From: Enterobacteriaceae endosymbiont of Donacia dentata
GTDB taxonomy: Bacteria > Pseudomonadota > Gammaproteobacteria > Enterobacterales > Enterobacteriaceae
Length of the DNA stretch: 64,000 nucleotides
Assembly (NCBI RefSeq): GCF_012570745.1
Contig: NZ_CP046212.1
Span: 250,118-314,117, forward strand
Direction: 5' to 3'
Shown: positions 30,350 through 40,739 of the stretch, piece by piece
Numbering within the stretch: the stretch's first letter is position 1
Layout of the letters: each line of letters starts with the position of its first letter
Program-made: the position numbers and the translations under genes
The notes under the pieces: generated by a model
What the model saw: the letters and a program-made list of their open reading frames with translations, nothing else
Told to the model about the DNA's origin: nothing
Databases searched by the model: none

Positions 30350-30818
30350 ATTATATAATATGTAATTATCCACAATTAATATTAAAAGTCAACTTAAATA
30401 TTTTTTATATTATTACATAATAATGATTTTTCTAAAAAATTAATAATGATAATTTTTTAGAAAAATTTAATATATTAAAATCTTTTTTAAAAAAATTTAT
30501 TTTTATATAAATTTTTATTTTTTAAAATAAATTTTTTTTATAAAAGATAGAATTTAAATAATTTAATAAAATTAAAAATAATTTTAATAAATTAATAATA
30601 TTAATGATATGATTGGAGATAAATTAAAATTTATAGTATTTTAAGAAATAAAATAAAAATTTTTTATTTATATAATATAATGATATTATAAATATTAATT
30701 AAAATTAAAGAAATTATAATTTCTTTAATATTTAGAAATTTAAAATTAGTAATAGAATGTATAGAAATATTATAAAGAAAAATAAAATAATTTTTATAAA
30801 AAAATGTAAAGATATTAT
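30350..30818. other. 469-bp intergenic region between tRNA-Ile and tatD
   Basis: A+T-rich with no coding frame of note and no rRNA signature such as the 16S 3' end. It contains the inverted repeat at 30426-30466 and a 26-bp palindrome at 30704-30729. Promoters for the tRNA pair and for tatD must lie here. Confidence 0.6.
30426..30466. repeat. perfect 16-bp inverted repeat upstream of tRNA-Ile
   Basis: ATTTTTCTAAAAAATT (30426-30441) and its exact reverse complement (30451-30466) enclose 9 nt. It lies 77 bp upstream of tRNA-Ile on the minus strand. It could be a terminator or a processing stem; no gene on either side explains it as a simple 3'-end terminator. Confidence 0.6.
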
Positions 30819-31646
30819 ATGTTTGATATTAGTGTTAATTTAACAAATAAACAATTTAAAAAAGATAAAAATGATGTAATTAATAGAGCAATTAATAATG
30901 GTGTTAACGGTTTATTAATAATAGGATCTAATTTAGAAAATAGTTATGATGCTTATAAAATAAGCAAAAAATATAAAAATTATTGTTGGTCTACGGTCGG
31001 ATTACATCCTCATTATGCTAATTTATGGAATGATAATTATGTTAATAAAATTATAAAATTAATAAAAAATGACAAGGTAGTTGCAATAGGAGAATGTGGT
31101 TTAGATTTTTATAGAAATTATTCATCTATAAAAGAACAATTATTTGCTTTTCATGCTCAACTTGAATTATCTTATTCTTTTAAAATACCAATATATTTAC
31201 ATTGTCGTAATGCTTTTAAATTTTTTTTTAAAATACTAAAATTTTGGTATTACAAAATACCGGCAACAATAATACATTGTTTTTCAGGAAATGAATATGA
31301 ATTAAAAAAATGTTTAGATATGAATATGTCAATAGGAATATCAGAATTATTTTTTAATTCAAAATACAGAAAAGGTTTTAAAAATGATATTAATTTAATT
31401 CCAAAAAATAAATTACTAATTGAAACTGATTCTCCTTTTTTATTATTTAAAAAAACATATAATAAAATATATAAAAAATTAAAGGGTCGTAATGAACCTT
31501 CATTATTACCTAATTTATTAAAAAAAATATCATTATTAAGAAATGAAATTTTTTCCGAATTAGATAAACAAACAGAAATAAATACATTTAAAATATTAAA
31601 ATTAAATAAAAATAATTGTAATTATAATTTCAATAATTTAAAATAA
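30819..31646 (+). CDS. tatD: TatD family metal-dependent hydrolase (3'-5' DNase)
   Basis: 275 aa (E. coli TatD about 260). The N-terminus MFDISVNLTNKQFKKD matches TatD itself and not YcfH or YjjV, which begin with an HCH motif. TVGLHPH, AIGECGLDFYRN, HCRNAF, IHCFSGN and LLIETDSPFLL supply the metal ligands of the TIM barrel. RNEPSLLPNLL is the C-terminal signature. No tatABC genes are beside it. E. coli TatD is reported to act in DNA repair and is not needed for Tat export. Confidence 0.9.
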   Translation: MFDISVNLTNKQFKKDKNDVINRAINNGVNGLLIIGSNLENSYDAYKISKKYKNYCWSTVGLHPHYANLWNDNYVNKIIKLIKNDKVVAIGECGLDFYRNYSSIKEQLFAFHAQLELSYSFKIPIYLHCRNAFKFFFKILKFWYYKIPATIIHCFSGNEYELKKCLDMNMSIGISELFFNSKYRKGFKNDINLIPKNKLLIETDSPFLLFKKTYNKIYKKLKGRNEPSLLPNLLKKISLLRNEIFSELDKQTEINTFKILKLNKNNCNYNFNNLK

Positions 31647-31724
31647 AAAGTCTTATAAAATATTTTAATTTAACATTATAAATATTAAATAAAATTTAAA
31701 AATTTAAATAAAGAGTAAAAAATT

Positions 31725-33128
31725 ATGTGTTTAATCTCTAATATATCGCAATTAATAACAAATAAAAAAAACATTAATAGTGAAATATCTATAGGAGGTT
31801 GGGTACGTAATAGAAGACATTCTAAAATAGGTATTACTTTTATTAATTTATATGATGGTTCTTGTTTAGAAGACATTCAAATTATTGCTAGTTATAAATT
31901 AAATAATTATAAAAATGAAATTTTATTTATTACTAGTGGATGTTCTTTAAAAGTTATAGGAAAATTAAAAATTTCACCTAAAAAAATACAGAAATATGAA
32001 ATACATGCTTCAAAAATAAAAGTTACAGGATGGGTAGATAATCCTGGAAAGTATCCTATTTCACCTAAAAAACATAGTTTAAAATATTTAAGAGAAGTAT
32101 GTCATTTACGTCCTAGAACTACAATCATTAGTAGTATTACTAGAATAAGACATAATATAGCATTATATATACATAATTTTTTAAATAAAAAAAAATTTTT
32201 TTTAATAAATACTCCATTAATTACTACTTTAGATACTGAAGGTTCAGGAAAAATGTTTAAAGTATCGACCTTAGATTTTTTAAATTTAAAATATGAAAAA
32301 AATAAAAAAAATTTTTTTAAAAAAGATTTTTTTGGTAAAGAATCATTTTTAACTGTCTCAGGACAATTAAATTTAGAAACATATGCTTGTTCTATGTCTA
32401 AAGTGTATACATTTGGACCTACTTTTAGAGCAGAAAATTCTAATACTAAACGTCATTTAGCTGAATTTTGGATGTTAGAAATAGAAATTGCATTTGCAAA
32501 TTTAAAAAATCTTATAAATTTTGCAGAAAAAATGTTAAAAAGTATTTGTAAATATATTTTATGTTTTCATGAAAATGAAATTTCTTTTTTATCTAAAAAA
32601 ACAGAAAATAATTTATTTAATAAAATTAATAAAATTTTATTAAATAAATTTATTATAATTAAATATACCAAAGTAATAGAAATTTTAAAAAATAGTAAAA
32701 AAAAATTTTCCCATTCCATAAAATGGGGGGAAGATCTTTTTATAGAACATGAAAAATATTTAACAAATACTTATTTTAATAATCCAGTAATAATATATAA
32801 TTATCCTAAAAAAATTAAAGCTTTTTATATGTATCTTAATAGTGATAAAAAAACTGTTGCTTCTATGGATTTATTATTACCAGATATTGGAGAAGTTATC
32901 GGAGGTTCTCAAAGAGAAAATAGAATAGAAATATTTGATAAAAGATTAAAAGAATTTAAACTTAATCAAAGTGATTATTGGTGGTATCGTGATTTAAGAA
33001 AATATGGTACGGTTCCACATTCTGGATTTGGTTTAGGTTTTGAAAGATTAATATCTTATATTACCGGTTTGTATAATATTAAAGATGTTATACCATTTCC
33101 AAGAACTCCATATAATGCTAAATTTTAA
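31725..33128 (+). CDS. asnS: asparaginyl-tRNA synthetase
   Basis: Class IIb synthetase, 467 aa (E. coli 466). The N-terminal OB fold (GGWVRNRRHSKIGITF) binds the anticodon. The catalytic domain has TDTEGSGKMFKVSTLDF-type motif 1 context, motif 2 FRAENSNTKRHLAEFWMLE and motif 3 GFGLGFERLI. Adjacent to the porin gene as in E. coli asnS-ompF, in the same orientation relative to it. Direct asparaginylation implies that a tRNA-dependent amidation route is not needed for Asn. Confidence 0.97.
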   Translation: MCLISNISQLITNKKNINSEISIGGWVRNRRHSKIGITFINLYDGSCLEDIQIIASYKLNNYKNEILFITSGCSLKVIGKLKISPKKIQKYEIHASKIKVTGWVDNPGKYPISPKKHSLKYLREVCHLRPRTTIISSITRIRHNIALYIHNFLNKKKFFLINTPLITTLDTEGSGKMFKVSTLDFLNLKYEKNKKNFFKKDFFGKESFLTVSGQLNLETYACSMSKVYTFGPTFRAENSNTKRHLAEFWMLEIEIAFANLKNLINFAEKMLKSICKYILCFHENEISFLSKKTENNLFNKINKILLNKFIIIKYTKVIEILKNSKKKFSHSIKWGEDLFIEHEKYLTNTYFNNPVIIYNYPKKIKAFYMYLNSDKKTVASMDLLLPDIGEVIGGSQRENRIEIFDKRLKEFKLNQSDYWWYRDLRKYGTVPHSGFGLGFERLISYITGLYNIKDVIPFPRTPYNAKF

Positions 33129-33211
33129 AAATTTTTTATAAATATAAAAAAATAATAAATTCTTAATATTAATATCAATGAATAATAATTTTATTAATCA
33201 GGATAAAAAAT

Positions 33212-34381
33212 ATGAAATTTAATATATTTAAAATTTTAATACTTTTTCTACTATCAATAAATTTTTCTAACGCTAGTGAAATTTATAATAATAATGGACA
33301 AAAAATAGATTTATATGGAATTTTAGAAATTAAAAATACTGTTTCTAAAAATAATATTAAAATACCTCAGCAATATAGAGATACTGAATCAAATATAATT
33401 TTAGGTCTTAAGGGAGTAACTAATATATTTAATGATATATATAGTTATGCACAAATAGAATATAGTCTACCAATACATCAAGTTGAAATAAATAAAGATA
33501 TTTCTCCATCAATACGTTTAGGATTTATAGGTGTAAAATTTAATCATGGTAATAGTTCCATAGATTATGGAAGAAATTATGGAATATTATATGATGTAAC
33601 TTCTTACATGAAAAAAAATTCTTTTTTTGAAAAAAATTTTATGTATGATAAAAATGATTATTTTATGTTTGGAAGAACTAATAATCTTCTAACATATAGA
33701 AATAAAAATTTTTTTGGATTACTTAAAGGATTAAATATTGCTTTACAATACAAAAATTCTGATCAAAATTATGATGATAATGAAAATTCTTTAGAAAATT
33801 CTTTAGAAAATTCAAAACAAGGATGGGGTACTTCTATTAATTATAAAATAGGGAATACAGGAGTAAGTGTTTCAGGTGCATATTTTAATGTTTTAAAAAC
33901 AACTGATAAAGATAAAAAAATTTTTTCTAATATTAAAATTTTTGACAATAAAAATATTAATACTTATGCAATTGGAGCTAAGTATCAAAAAAATAATATT
34001 TATTTAGCAGCCGTTCTTAGTAGTTCATATAATGGATTAAAATATACAGATTTTAATAGTAATGATAATGGACATTTATTTGCTCATAAAATTACAAATT
34101 TAGAAATTATTGGACAATATAAATTTGATGATAATTTAAAAACTACCATATCATATACACAATCACAAGGATATGATATTCCAACTGGATATCATTATTT
34201 AGGTGGTAACATAGATTTATCAAAATATATTTTGATAAATACAATGTATAAATTTAATAAAAATTTTTCTGCTTATATTGGTTATCGTATTAGTTTACTA
34301 AGTAATAATAATGATTATATTAAAAATAATAGAATATTTAATGGAAATATTTTAGGTATAGGCATAACTTATAATTTTTAA
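33212..34381 (+). CDS. ompF: outer-membrane porin, OmpF/OmpC family
   Basis: Trimeric 16-strand beta-barrel porin. 389 aa precursor. A signal peptide is clear: MKFNIFKILILFLLSINF, with cleavage likely after SNA, giving SEIYNNNGQKIDLYG, close to the E. coli AEIYNKDGNKVDLYG. SIDYGRNYGILYDV matches loop 3, the constriction loop. The chain ends GIGITYNF with the terminal phenylalanine used by the Bam machinery. A 12-bp tandem repeat (33782-33813) enlarges one predicted loop. An AGGA lies 8 nt before the ATG. The symbol follows the neighbour asnS; OmpC is the alternative. Confidence 0.92.
   Translation: MKFNIFKILILFLLSINFSNASEIYNNNGQKIDLYGILEIKNTVSKNNIKIPQQYRDTESNIILGLKGVTNIFNDIYSYAQIEYSLPIHQVEINKDISPSIRLGFIGVKFNHGNSSIDYGRNYGILYDVTSYMKKNSFFEKNFMYDKNDYFMFGRTNNLLTYRNKNFFGLLKGLNIALQYKNSDQNYDDNENSLENSLENSKQGWGTSINYKIGNTGVSVSGAYFNVLKTTDKDKKIFSNIKIFDNKNINTYAIGAKYQKNNIYLAAVLSSSYNGLKYTDFNSNDNGHLFAHKITNLEIIGQYKFDDNLKTTISYTQSQGYDIPTGYHYLGGNIDLSKYILINTMYKFNKNFSAYIGYRISLLSNNNDYIKNNRIFNGNILGIGITYNF
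33782..33813 (+). repeat. 12-bp tandem repeat in the porin gene (2.7 copies)
   Basis: GAAAATTCTTTA occurs twice and then GAAAATTC, encoding ENSL-ENSL-ENS. It is in frame and probably lies in a surface loop. Confidence 0.85.
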
Positions 34382-34420
34382 TAACTAAAATTATTTAATA
34401 AAAATAAAATATTTTAACTC

Positions 34421-34478
34421 TAACTAACTATTTTTAATTTAAAAATTTTATAAAAAATAAATTTTAAATAGTTAGTTA
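34421..34478. terminator. shared hairpin between convergent ompF and ycbL
   Basis: TAACTAACTATTT (34421-34433) and its exact reverse complement (34466-34478) form a 13-bp stem around an A+T-rich loop. It lies 39 bp past the ompF stop and overlaps the ycbL stop, so it can serve both genes. The stem holds two G-C pairs. Confidence 0.55.
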
Positions 34479-35113
34479 TAATTTTTATTATATAAAATAT
34501 AATTTTTAGTAATTTCTTTATAGACCGTTGTTTGGTTACCATGTCCAGGTAAAATAATATTATTCATTCCTAACGGAATTATATTATTTTTAATAGAATT
34601 AATTAAAATATTTAAATTACTTTTTGGTAAATCTGTTCTTCCTATACCATCATTAAAAATGATATCCCCTGATATTAAAAGATTATTTAATTTATTAAAA
34701 AATATAATATGACCTGGAGTATGTCCAGGACAATGGTATATTTTTAAAATACTTTTTCCTATACTTATAATTTCATTATTTTTTAACCATATATTATTTT
34801 TAAATATACATTTTGGAAGTTGAAAAATTTTATTTTGTAATTCTATATTTTCTACCCAAAAAATATCTTTTTTATGTGGTCCTAAAATGGGTATTTGATA
34901 AAAATCAGCTAATATAGAAGCAGCACCAATATGATCTAAATGGCAATGGGTTATTAATATTTTTATTACATCTAGTTTATATATACTTATAATTTTTATA
35001 ATTTTTTGATATTCACCACCAGGATCAATAATAGCTGCTTTTAATGTTTTTTTACACCATATTAAATAACAATTTTGTTTGAAATTTGTAACAGGTATTG
35101 ATAAATATTTCAT
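34472..35113 (-). CDS. ycbL: YcbL, MBL-fold (glyoxalase II-like) hydrolase
   Basis: 213 aa (E. coli 215), metallo-beta-lactamase fold. The metal motif THCHLDH gives H56, H58, D60 and H61, and CPGHTPGHIIFF, ISGDIIF and a final LPGHG supply the remaining ligands. It resembles E. coli YcbL over its whole length, including NCYLIWC near the N-terminus. YcbL-type proteins show type II glyoxalase activity on S-lactoylglutathione in vitro. It keeps the E. coli order asnS-ompF-(aspC)-ycbL, with aspC deleted. Confidence 0.9.
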   Translation of the reverse strand: MKYLSIPVTNFKQNCYLIWCKKTLKAAIIDPGGEYQKIIKIISIYKLDVIKILITHCHLDHIGAASILADFYQIPILGPHKKDIFWVENIELQNKIFQLPKCIFKNNIWLKNNEIISIGKSILKIYHCPGHTPGHIIFFNKLNNLLISGDIIFNDGIGRTDLPKSNLNILINSIKNNIIPLGMNNIILPGHGNQTTVYKEITKNYILYNKNYN

Positions 35114-35219
35114 ATTTATTACTTTATATATATTTTTAATATATATTAAAAATATATTTTTAAAATTTTTTAAAATTATTTAACTTAAATTTTCTAATTA
35201 AAAAAAATAATAATAATTA

Positions 35220-36887
35220 TTATTCACATTTTGCTGCTTTAAAAGCTTCTGTCATTACATTAGAAAAATTATTATTTTTTTTGTTATTATTTTTCTTTTT
35301 AATGATTTTATTTTCTAGTTCTTGCATATTTATAGTAATATTAACTATTCTAGTTTTACGATCAATATTATTAATACTACCTTCTATATTTTGTCCTATT
35401 TTAAGATTTTTTAATATATTATCAATTTTATAATTTTTATATTCGGATAATTTAATATTACCTAATATACCATTATTTAATTTTAATTTTATATTTTTAA
35501 TATCTTTATTAGTAATAATACCTTTAATTTTATTATTTTTCTTCTGTTCTTTTAAATAATAATTTAATGGATCTTCTGTTAATTGTTTAATTCCTAAAGA
35601 AATTCTTTCTCTTTCTGGATCTACTTGTAAAACTATAGTTGTAATATTATCTTTTTTCTTATATTTATGAACTTCATCTTCGCCTTTTTTTATCCAAGAT
35701 AAATCAGATAAATGGACTAAACCATCTATACCACCAATTAAACCAATAAAAAGACCAAAATCTGTTATTGATTTAATTTTTCCTTCTACACGATCTCCTT
35801 TTTTATAATTTTTTGAAAATTCTAACCATGGATTTAAAGTACACTGTTTAATTCCTAAAGATATTCTTCTTCTTTCTTCATCAATATCTAATACCATAAC
35901 TTCTACTTTATCGTTAACAGATACTACTTTAGTAGGATGTATATTTTTATTTGTCCAATCCATTTCTGATACATGTACTAATCCTTCTACTCCTTCTATA
36001 ATTTCAACAAAACAACCATAATCTGTTAAATTAGTTACACGTCCTATTAATTTACTATTTTCAGGATAACGTTTAGATATAGAAATCCAAGGATCTTCTC
36101 CTAGTTGTTTTAATCCTAATGAAACACGAGTTTTTTCTTTATCAAATTTTAATATTTTTATTGTAATTTCTTCACCAATACTTACAATTTCGCTAGGATG
36201 TTTTACCCTTTTCCATGCCATATCTGTAATATGTAATAATCCATCTACTCCTCCTAAATCTACAAAAGCTCCATAATCAGTAAGATTTTTAACTAATCCT
36301 TTTATTTTCATTCCTTCATATATAGTATTAAGTAATTGATTTCTTTCAGCACTATTTTCTGATTCTATTACTGCTTTTCTAGATATAACAACATTATTTC
36401 GTTTACGATCTAATTTTATAACTTTAAAATCTAATTCTTTCCCTTCTAGATGAGAAGTATCTCTAATTGGTCTAATATCTACTAAAGAACCTGGTAAAAA
36501 TGCTCTAATACCATTAAGATCTACAGTAAAACCACCTTTTACTTTTCCGTTTATAATACCTTTAGTATTATTATTATTTAAATTAGCTTTTTCTAAAATT
36601 AACCAAGCTTCATGTCTTTTTGCTTTTTCTCTAGAAAGAATAGTTTCACCAAATCCATCTTCTATTAAATCTAAAGCAACATCAATTTTATCACCTATTT
36701 TTATTTCCAGATTACCTTGAGAATTTTTAAATTGTACAATAGGAATATAAGATTCGGATTTTAATCCAGCATCTATTAAAACAACATCTTTTTCAATAGA
36801 AATAACAGTACCAGTAATAATTGATCCTAAATTAATAATTTTATTTTTTAATGATTTTTGAAATAATTCAGTAAAACATTCGCTCAT
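35220..36887 (-). CDS. rpsA: 30S ribosomal protein S1
   Basis: mRNA-binding protein of the small subunit. 555 aa (E. coli 557) with six S1 domains; the repeated GLVHxSDxxW-type segments ([30 protein letters not shown]) mark domains 3 to 5. The sixth domain is the most diverged and lysine/asparagine-rich. The start has no Shine-Dalgarno site, as is typical for the self-regulated rpsA. S1 may matter more here because many genes lack a Shine-Dalgarno site. In E. coli cmk precedes and ihfB follows; both are missing. Confidence 0.97.
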   Translation of the reverse strand: MSECFTELFQKSLKNKIINLGSIITGTVISIEKDVVLIDAGLKSESYIPIVQFKNSQGNLEIKIGDKIDVALDLIEDGFGETILSREKAKRHEAWLILEKANLNNNNTKGIINGKVKGGFTVDLNGIRAFLPGSLVDIRPIRDTSHLEGKELDFKVIKLDRKRNNVVISRKAVIESENSAERNQLLNTIYEGMKIKGLVKNLTDYGAFVDLGGVDGLLHITDMAWKRVKHPSEIVSIGEEITIKILKFDKEKTRVSLGLKQLGEDPWISISKRYPENSKLIGRVTNLTDYGCFVEIIEGVEGLVHVSEMDWTNKNIHPTKVVSVNDKVEVMVLDIDEERRRISLGIKQCTLNPWLEFSKNYKKGDRVEGKIKSITDFGLFIGLIGGIDGLVHLSDLSWIKKGEDEVHKYKKKDNITTIVLQVDPERERISLGIKQLTEDPLNYYLKEQKKNNKIKGIITNKDIKNIKLKLNNGILGNIKLSEYKNYKIDNILKNLKIGQNIEGSINNIDRKTRIVNITINMQELENKIIKKKNNNKKNNNFSNVMTEAFKAAKCE

Positions 36888-37103
36888 ATTAGTAACTTTT
36901 AAATATGTGTTAAAAATATATACTTAAATCATATTTAGTATTATTTTGAAAAAAACTCATACTATCCTTATATGAGGCTGAGATAAAATAAATAATTTAA
37001 TTTAATTATATATAATATAATTTATGTTAAAATTAACATTAATAGTATTTTTCTGCAACTACTATATAAATTTTTTAAATATTTTTATTAATAGATATTT
37101 TAA

Positions 37104-38414
37104 TTATTTTTCTTTATTATTTTTTTTATAAAAACTAATTTTTTTTAATTCTTTAAAAAAGTTTGGATATGTTTTATTTATACATTGAGGATTAATAATA
37201 CTTACAGAAGTATTTGATAGTGCTAATAATGAAAAACACATAGCAATACGATGATCATTATAAGTTTCAATAATAACTTTTTTTATTTTTTTAGGAGGAG
37301 TAATTATAATATAATCTTTACCTGTTATAATTTTTGCTCCTGTTTTTTTTAATTCATTAGACATTGCTTTTAAGCGATCAGTTTCTTTTACACGCCAATT
37401 ATATATATTTTTAATAGTTGTAGTACCCTTCGCAAACAGACTAGTAACAGCAATTGTCATAGCTACATCTGGAATATGATTCATATCCATATTTATTGAT
37501 TTTAAAGTATTTTTAGTACAACTAATATAATTTTTACCATAATGTATAATAGAACCCATTTTTTTTAAAATATTTAAATATTGTATATCTCCTTGAATAC
37601 TATTTTTATTAATATTTTTTATTTTTACTGTTCCCCCTTTAATAGCTGCTGCAGATAAAAAATATGAAGCAGAAGATGCATCTCCTTCTATAATATATTC
37701 TCCAGGAGAAATATAATTTTGTTTCCCTAAAATTTTAAAATGTTTATAATTGTTATTTTGTACATTAACTCCAAAAATTTTCATTAATTTTATTGTTATA
37801 TCAATATATGGTTTTGATACTAAATTACTATTTACAGTAATCAAAATATCCTTTTTTATTAAAGGACTAATTATTAGTAATGAAGTTAAAAATTGACTTG
37901 ATATGGAACCTTTTATTTCTATATTTTTTAAATTTTTTAATCCTCCTTTTATATGTATAGGAGGAAAATTTATATTTTCTAAATATTTTATAATAGCTCC
38001 ATTAGTTATTAATGTATCTACAAGATGTTTAATAGGTCTTTCTTTCATTCGTGTATCACCAGTTAAAATAATATCACATTGTTTATTTAATGAAAGTAAA
38101 GCAGTTAAAGGTCTTATTGCTGTACCAGCATTACCAAGATATAATTTTAATTTTTTTTGTGGATTAATAATTCCATTATTTCCTATAATTTTACATATTG
38201 TTTTATTATTTGACAGTACAAATTTAATACCTAACAACTTTAATGCTTTTAACATATAATTAACATCATCACTATTAAGTAAATTTATTAATTTAGTATT
38301 ACCTTTAGCTAAAGCAGATAATAATAACACTCTATTAGAAATACTTTTTGATCCAGGTAATATTACAGAACCTTGAATTTTTTCTATAGATTTTAAAATT
38401 AAGATATTTTTCAT
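37104..38414 (-). CDS. aroA: 3-phosphoshikimate 1-carboxyvinyltransferase (EPSP synthase)
   Basis: Joins phosphoenolpyruvate to shikimate 3-phosphate on the way to chorismate. 436 aa (E. coli 427). PGSKSISNR with the catalytic lysine, LGNAGTAIRPLTA, the aspartate in HIPDVAMT, RVKETDRLKAM with the catalytic glutamate, and NDHRIAM are intact. It lies downstream of serC as in the E. coli serC-aroA operon. Together with aroE this points to a working shikimate pathway, plausibly to supply aromatic compounds. Confidence 0.97.
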   Translation of the reverse strand: MKNILILKSIEKIQGSVILPGSKSISNRVLLLSALAKGNTKLINLLNSDDVNYMLKALKLLGIKFVLSNNKTICKIIGNNGIINPQKKLKLYLGNAGTAIRPLTALLSLNKQCDIILTGDTRMKERPIKHLVDTLITNGAIIKYLENINFPPIHIKGGLKNLKNIEIKGSISSQFLTSLLIISPLIKKDILITVNSNLVSKPYIDITIKLMKIFGVNVQNNNYKHFKILGKQNYISPGEYIIEGDASSASYFLSAAAIKGGTVKIKNINKNSIQGDIQYLNILKKMGSIIHYGKNYISCTKNTLKSINMDMNHIPDVAMTIAVTSLFAKGTTTIKNIYNWRVKETDRLKAMSNELKKTGAKIITGKDYIIITPPKKIKKVIIETYNDHRIAMCFSLLALSNTSVSIINPQCINKTYPNFFKELKKISFYKKNNKEK

Positions 38415-38456
38415 AATATATTATTATTTAAATTAAAATTAAAATCATCATAACAT

Positions 38457-39554
38457 TTATAAATATGATTTTTCAAAATCATTCATAAAATTTATTAATT
38501 TTTCAACTCCTTCTATAGGCATAGCATTATATATTGAGGCTCTAATTCCTCCTATTATTTTATGTCCTTTTAAATACATTAATCCATTTTCTTGTGCTTT
38601 TTTTAAAAAAAAATTTTCTTTTTTAGGATTTTTTAAATGAAAAACAACATTTGTTATAGATCTATTATTATTAGATATTCTATTTATATAGAAATCACTA
38701 CTATCTATAGTAGAATATAATAATTCTGCTTTTTTTTTATTTATTTTACTAATATATTTTACTCCGCCTTTTTTTTTTAACCATTTTAGTACTAATCCAG
38801 ATAAATATAAAGAAAATGTAGGAGGAGTATTAAACATTGAATTATATTTAAAAATAATTTGATAATCTAATACTGAAGGTAATTCTTTACGTTTTTTTTT
38901 TATATCATTTATTATTAAATCTTTTTTTATAATAATAATAGTTAATCCAGCAGGACCAATATTTTTTTGTACACTAGCATAAATCATTCCATAATTTTTT
39001 ATATTTATTTCTTTTGTAAGAATAGAAGATGATAAATCCGCTACAACAATTTTATCTTTTAATTTAGGTTCTTCATTTATTGCAATTCCTTCTATTGTTT
39101 CATTAGGACAGTAATGAATATATTTTGTATTATCATTTAAATTCCAATTTTCTATTTTTTTTATATAATAAATTCCATTTTTTTGTCTTACAGGATTAAT
39201 TATATTAGGTTTACAATATTTTTTTGCTTCTTTTATAGCTTGATTAGACCAATGGCCAATATTTGCATAATCAGCAGTTTCATCATAATAAAGTAAATTC
39301 ATAGGTATAGCTGAAAATTGTGTTCTAGCACCTCCCTGACAAAATAATATCTCATATTCAAATGGTATATTCATTAATTCACGTAAGTTATTTTTTATAT
39401 CTTTCATTAATTTAATAAATTCATTATTACGATGACTAATTTCCATAACAGAAATATTTAAATTATGCCAATTTGTAAATTCATTTTGTGCTTTTTTTAA
39501 TACTTCATAAGGTAATGAAGCTGGACCAGGACTAAAATTAAATATTTTTTTCAT
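38457..39554 (-). CDS. serC: phosphoserine aminotransferase
   Basis: PLP enzyme of serine synthesis that also serves pyridoxal phosphate synthesis. 365 aa (E. coli 362). It begins MKKIFNFSPGPASLPYEVL. The cofactor lysine is in ASVQKNIGPAG, and the C-terminal ASIYNAMP segment is conserved. AGGATC lies upstream of the ATG. It is 42 bp upstream of aroA and probably co-transcribed with it. Confidence 0.97.
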   Translation of the reverse strand: MKKIFNFSPGPASLPYEVLKKAQNEFTNWHNLNISVMEISHRNNEFIKLMKDIKNNLRELMNIPFEYEILFCQGGARTQFSAIPMNLLYYDETADYANIGHWSNQAIKEAKKYCKPNIINPVRQKNGIYYIKKIENWNLNDNTKYIHYCPNETIEGIAINEEPKLKDKIVVADLSSSILTKEINIKNYGMIYASVQKNIGPAGLTIIIIKKDLIINDIKKKRKELPSVLDYQIIFKYNSMFNTPPTFSLYLSGLVLKWLKKKGGVKYISKINKKKAELLYSTIDSSDFYINRISNNNRSITNVVFHLKNPKKENFFLKKAQENGLMYLKGHKIIGGIRASIYNAMPIEGVEKLINFMNDFEKSYL

Positions 39555-39598
39555 TTTTATGATCCTATTAATTTTAATTTATATAAACATCATATATT

Positions 39599-40714
39599 TT
39601 ATATTTTTCTATGTATTTTATTAACATCATATGTATACATAGACATAATAATACCAAAATTAGTCATAACAACTACAAAAGATGTACCTCCATAACTAAC
39701 TAATGGTAAAGGAACACCAACAACTGGTAATAAACCACTTACCATACTTATATTAATAAATACACATAAAAATAATACTAATATTATCCCTCCAATTATC
39801 ATTTTATTAAAAATATTTTTACAATTTAATGATAAATATATTCCTCTTATTATTAATAACATATATAATATAATAAATAATAATGTTCCTATAAAACCAA
39901 ATTCTTCAGCTAAAACAGAAAATATAAAATCAGTGTGTTTTTCTGGTAAAAAATTTAATTGTGCTTGAGTTGCATTTTTCAAACCTTTACCCAATAATCC
40001 TCCAGAACCGATTGATATTTTAGATTGAAAAATATGATATCCTTTTCCTAAAACATCATAATTACTTTTTGATAACATTAACATTCTTTCTCTTTGATAA
40101 TCATGTAATAATAACATCCATATAAAAGGAATAGATATTATAAATGTAATTATAGTATTTATTATAATTTTCCAAGATAATCCTGCTAGAAATAACATAA
40201 TAAGACCAGAAAAACTAATTAAAATAGCAGTACCTAAATCAGGTTCTTTAGCAACTAATATTGAAGGTATTAAAATTAAAATAATTATTTTTAAAAATAC
40301 TTTTATATTAATAGGATATTTATTTTTATATAAAATATATGTGACTATTAAAGGAACTGATATTTTAGATATTTCAGAAGGTTGAAATTTAATAAAATTA
40401 ATATTTAACCATCTTTTTGCACCTTTAGTTGTATAACCAAAAAAATTTACTATAACTAATAAAATAATAGAGAACAAATAAAATATAAAAGAATATTTTT
40501 TATAAATATGAGGAGGAATTTGTGAAGCTATTATCATAATTATAAAACCTATTATAAATTGTATAAACTTATGTTTTATTAAATTATAATGATAAGTTTC
40601 TGATATACTCCATGTTATAAACATACTTAACATTGAAATTAATATTATTAATGCTAATAACATAATATCTATATGTAAAATAGAATTTATAAAATAACTT
40701 ATTTTTTTTTTCAT
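39599..40714 (-). CDS. mrdB: rod-shape SEDS peptidoglycan polymerase RodA (MrdB)
   Basis: Glycosyltransferase of the elongasome that works with PBP2. 371 aa (E. coli 370) with about ten membrane helices. GAKRWLNINFIKFQPSEISK, EPDLGTAILI, GKGLKNATQAQLNFLPEKHT and the final PLVSYGGTSFV are family hallmarks. It lies 25 bp downstream of mrdA. Being fully intact, it argues that the elongasome is still used even though mrdA is frameshifted. Confidence 0.96.
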   Translation of the reverse strand: MKKKISYFINSILHIDIMLLALIILISMLSMFITWSISETYHYNLIKHKFIQFIIGFIIMIIASQIPPHIYKKYSFIFYLFSIILLVIVNFFGYTTKGAKRWLNINFIKFQPSEISKISVPLIVTYILYKNKYPINIKVFLKIIILILIPSILVAKEPDLGTAILISFSGLIMLFLAGLSWKIIINTIITFIISIPFIWMLLLHDYQRERMLMLSKSNYDVLGKGYHIFQSKISIGSGGLLGKGLKNATQAQLNFLPEKHTDFIFSVLAEEFGFIGTLLFIILYMLLIIRGIYLSLNCKNIFNKMIIGGIILVLFLCVFINISMVSGLLPVVGVPLPLVSYGGTSFVVVMTNFGIIMSMYTYDVNKIHRKI

Positions 40715-40739
40715 GATTAATTATATAATAAATTTATAT

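Noticed and set aside
30350..30818. Remnant 16S rRNA next to the tRNA-Ile/tRNA-Ala pair
   Set aside because: No conserved 16S segment, including the anti-Shine-Dalgarno 3' end, can be read on the minus strand.
36888..37103. Small stem CTCATA/TATGAG upstream of rpsA as a regulatory leader or cmk remnant
   Set aside because: Six base pairs are too few to support a structure here, and no cmk codons can be recognised.
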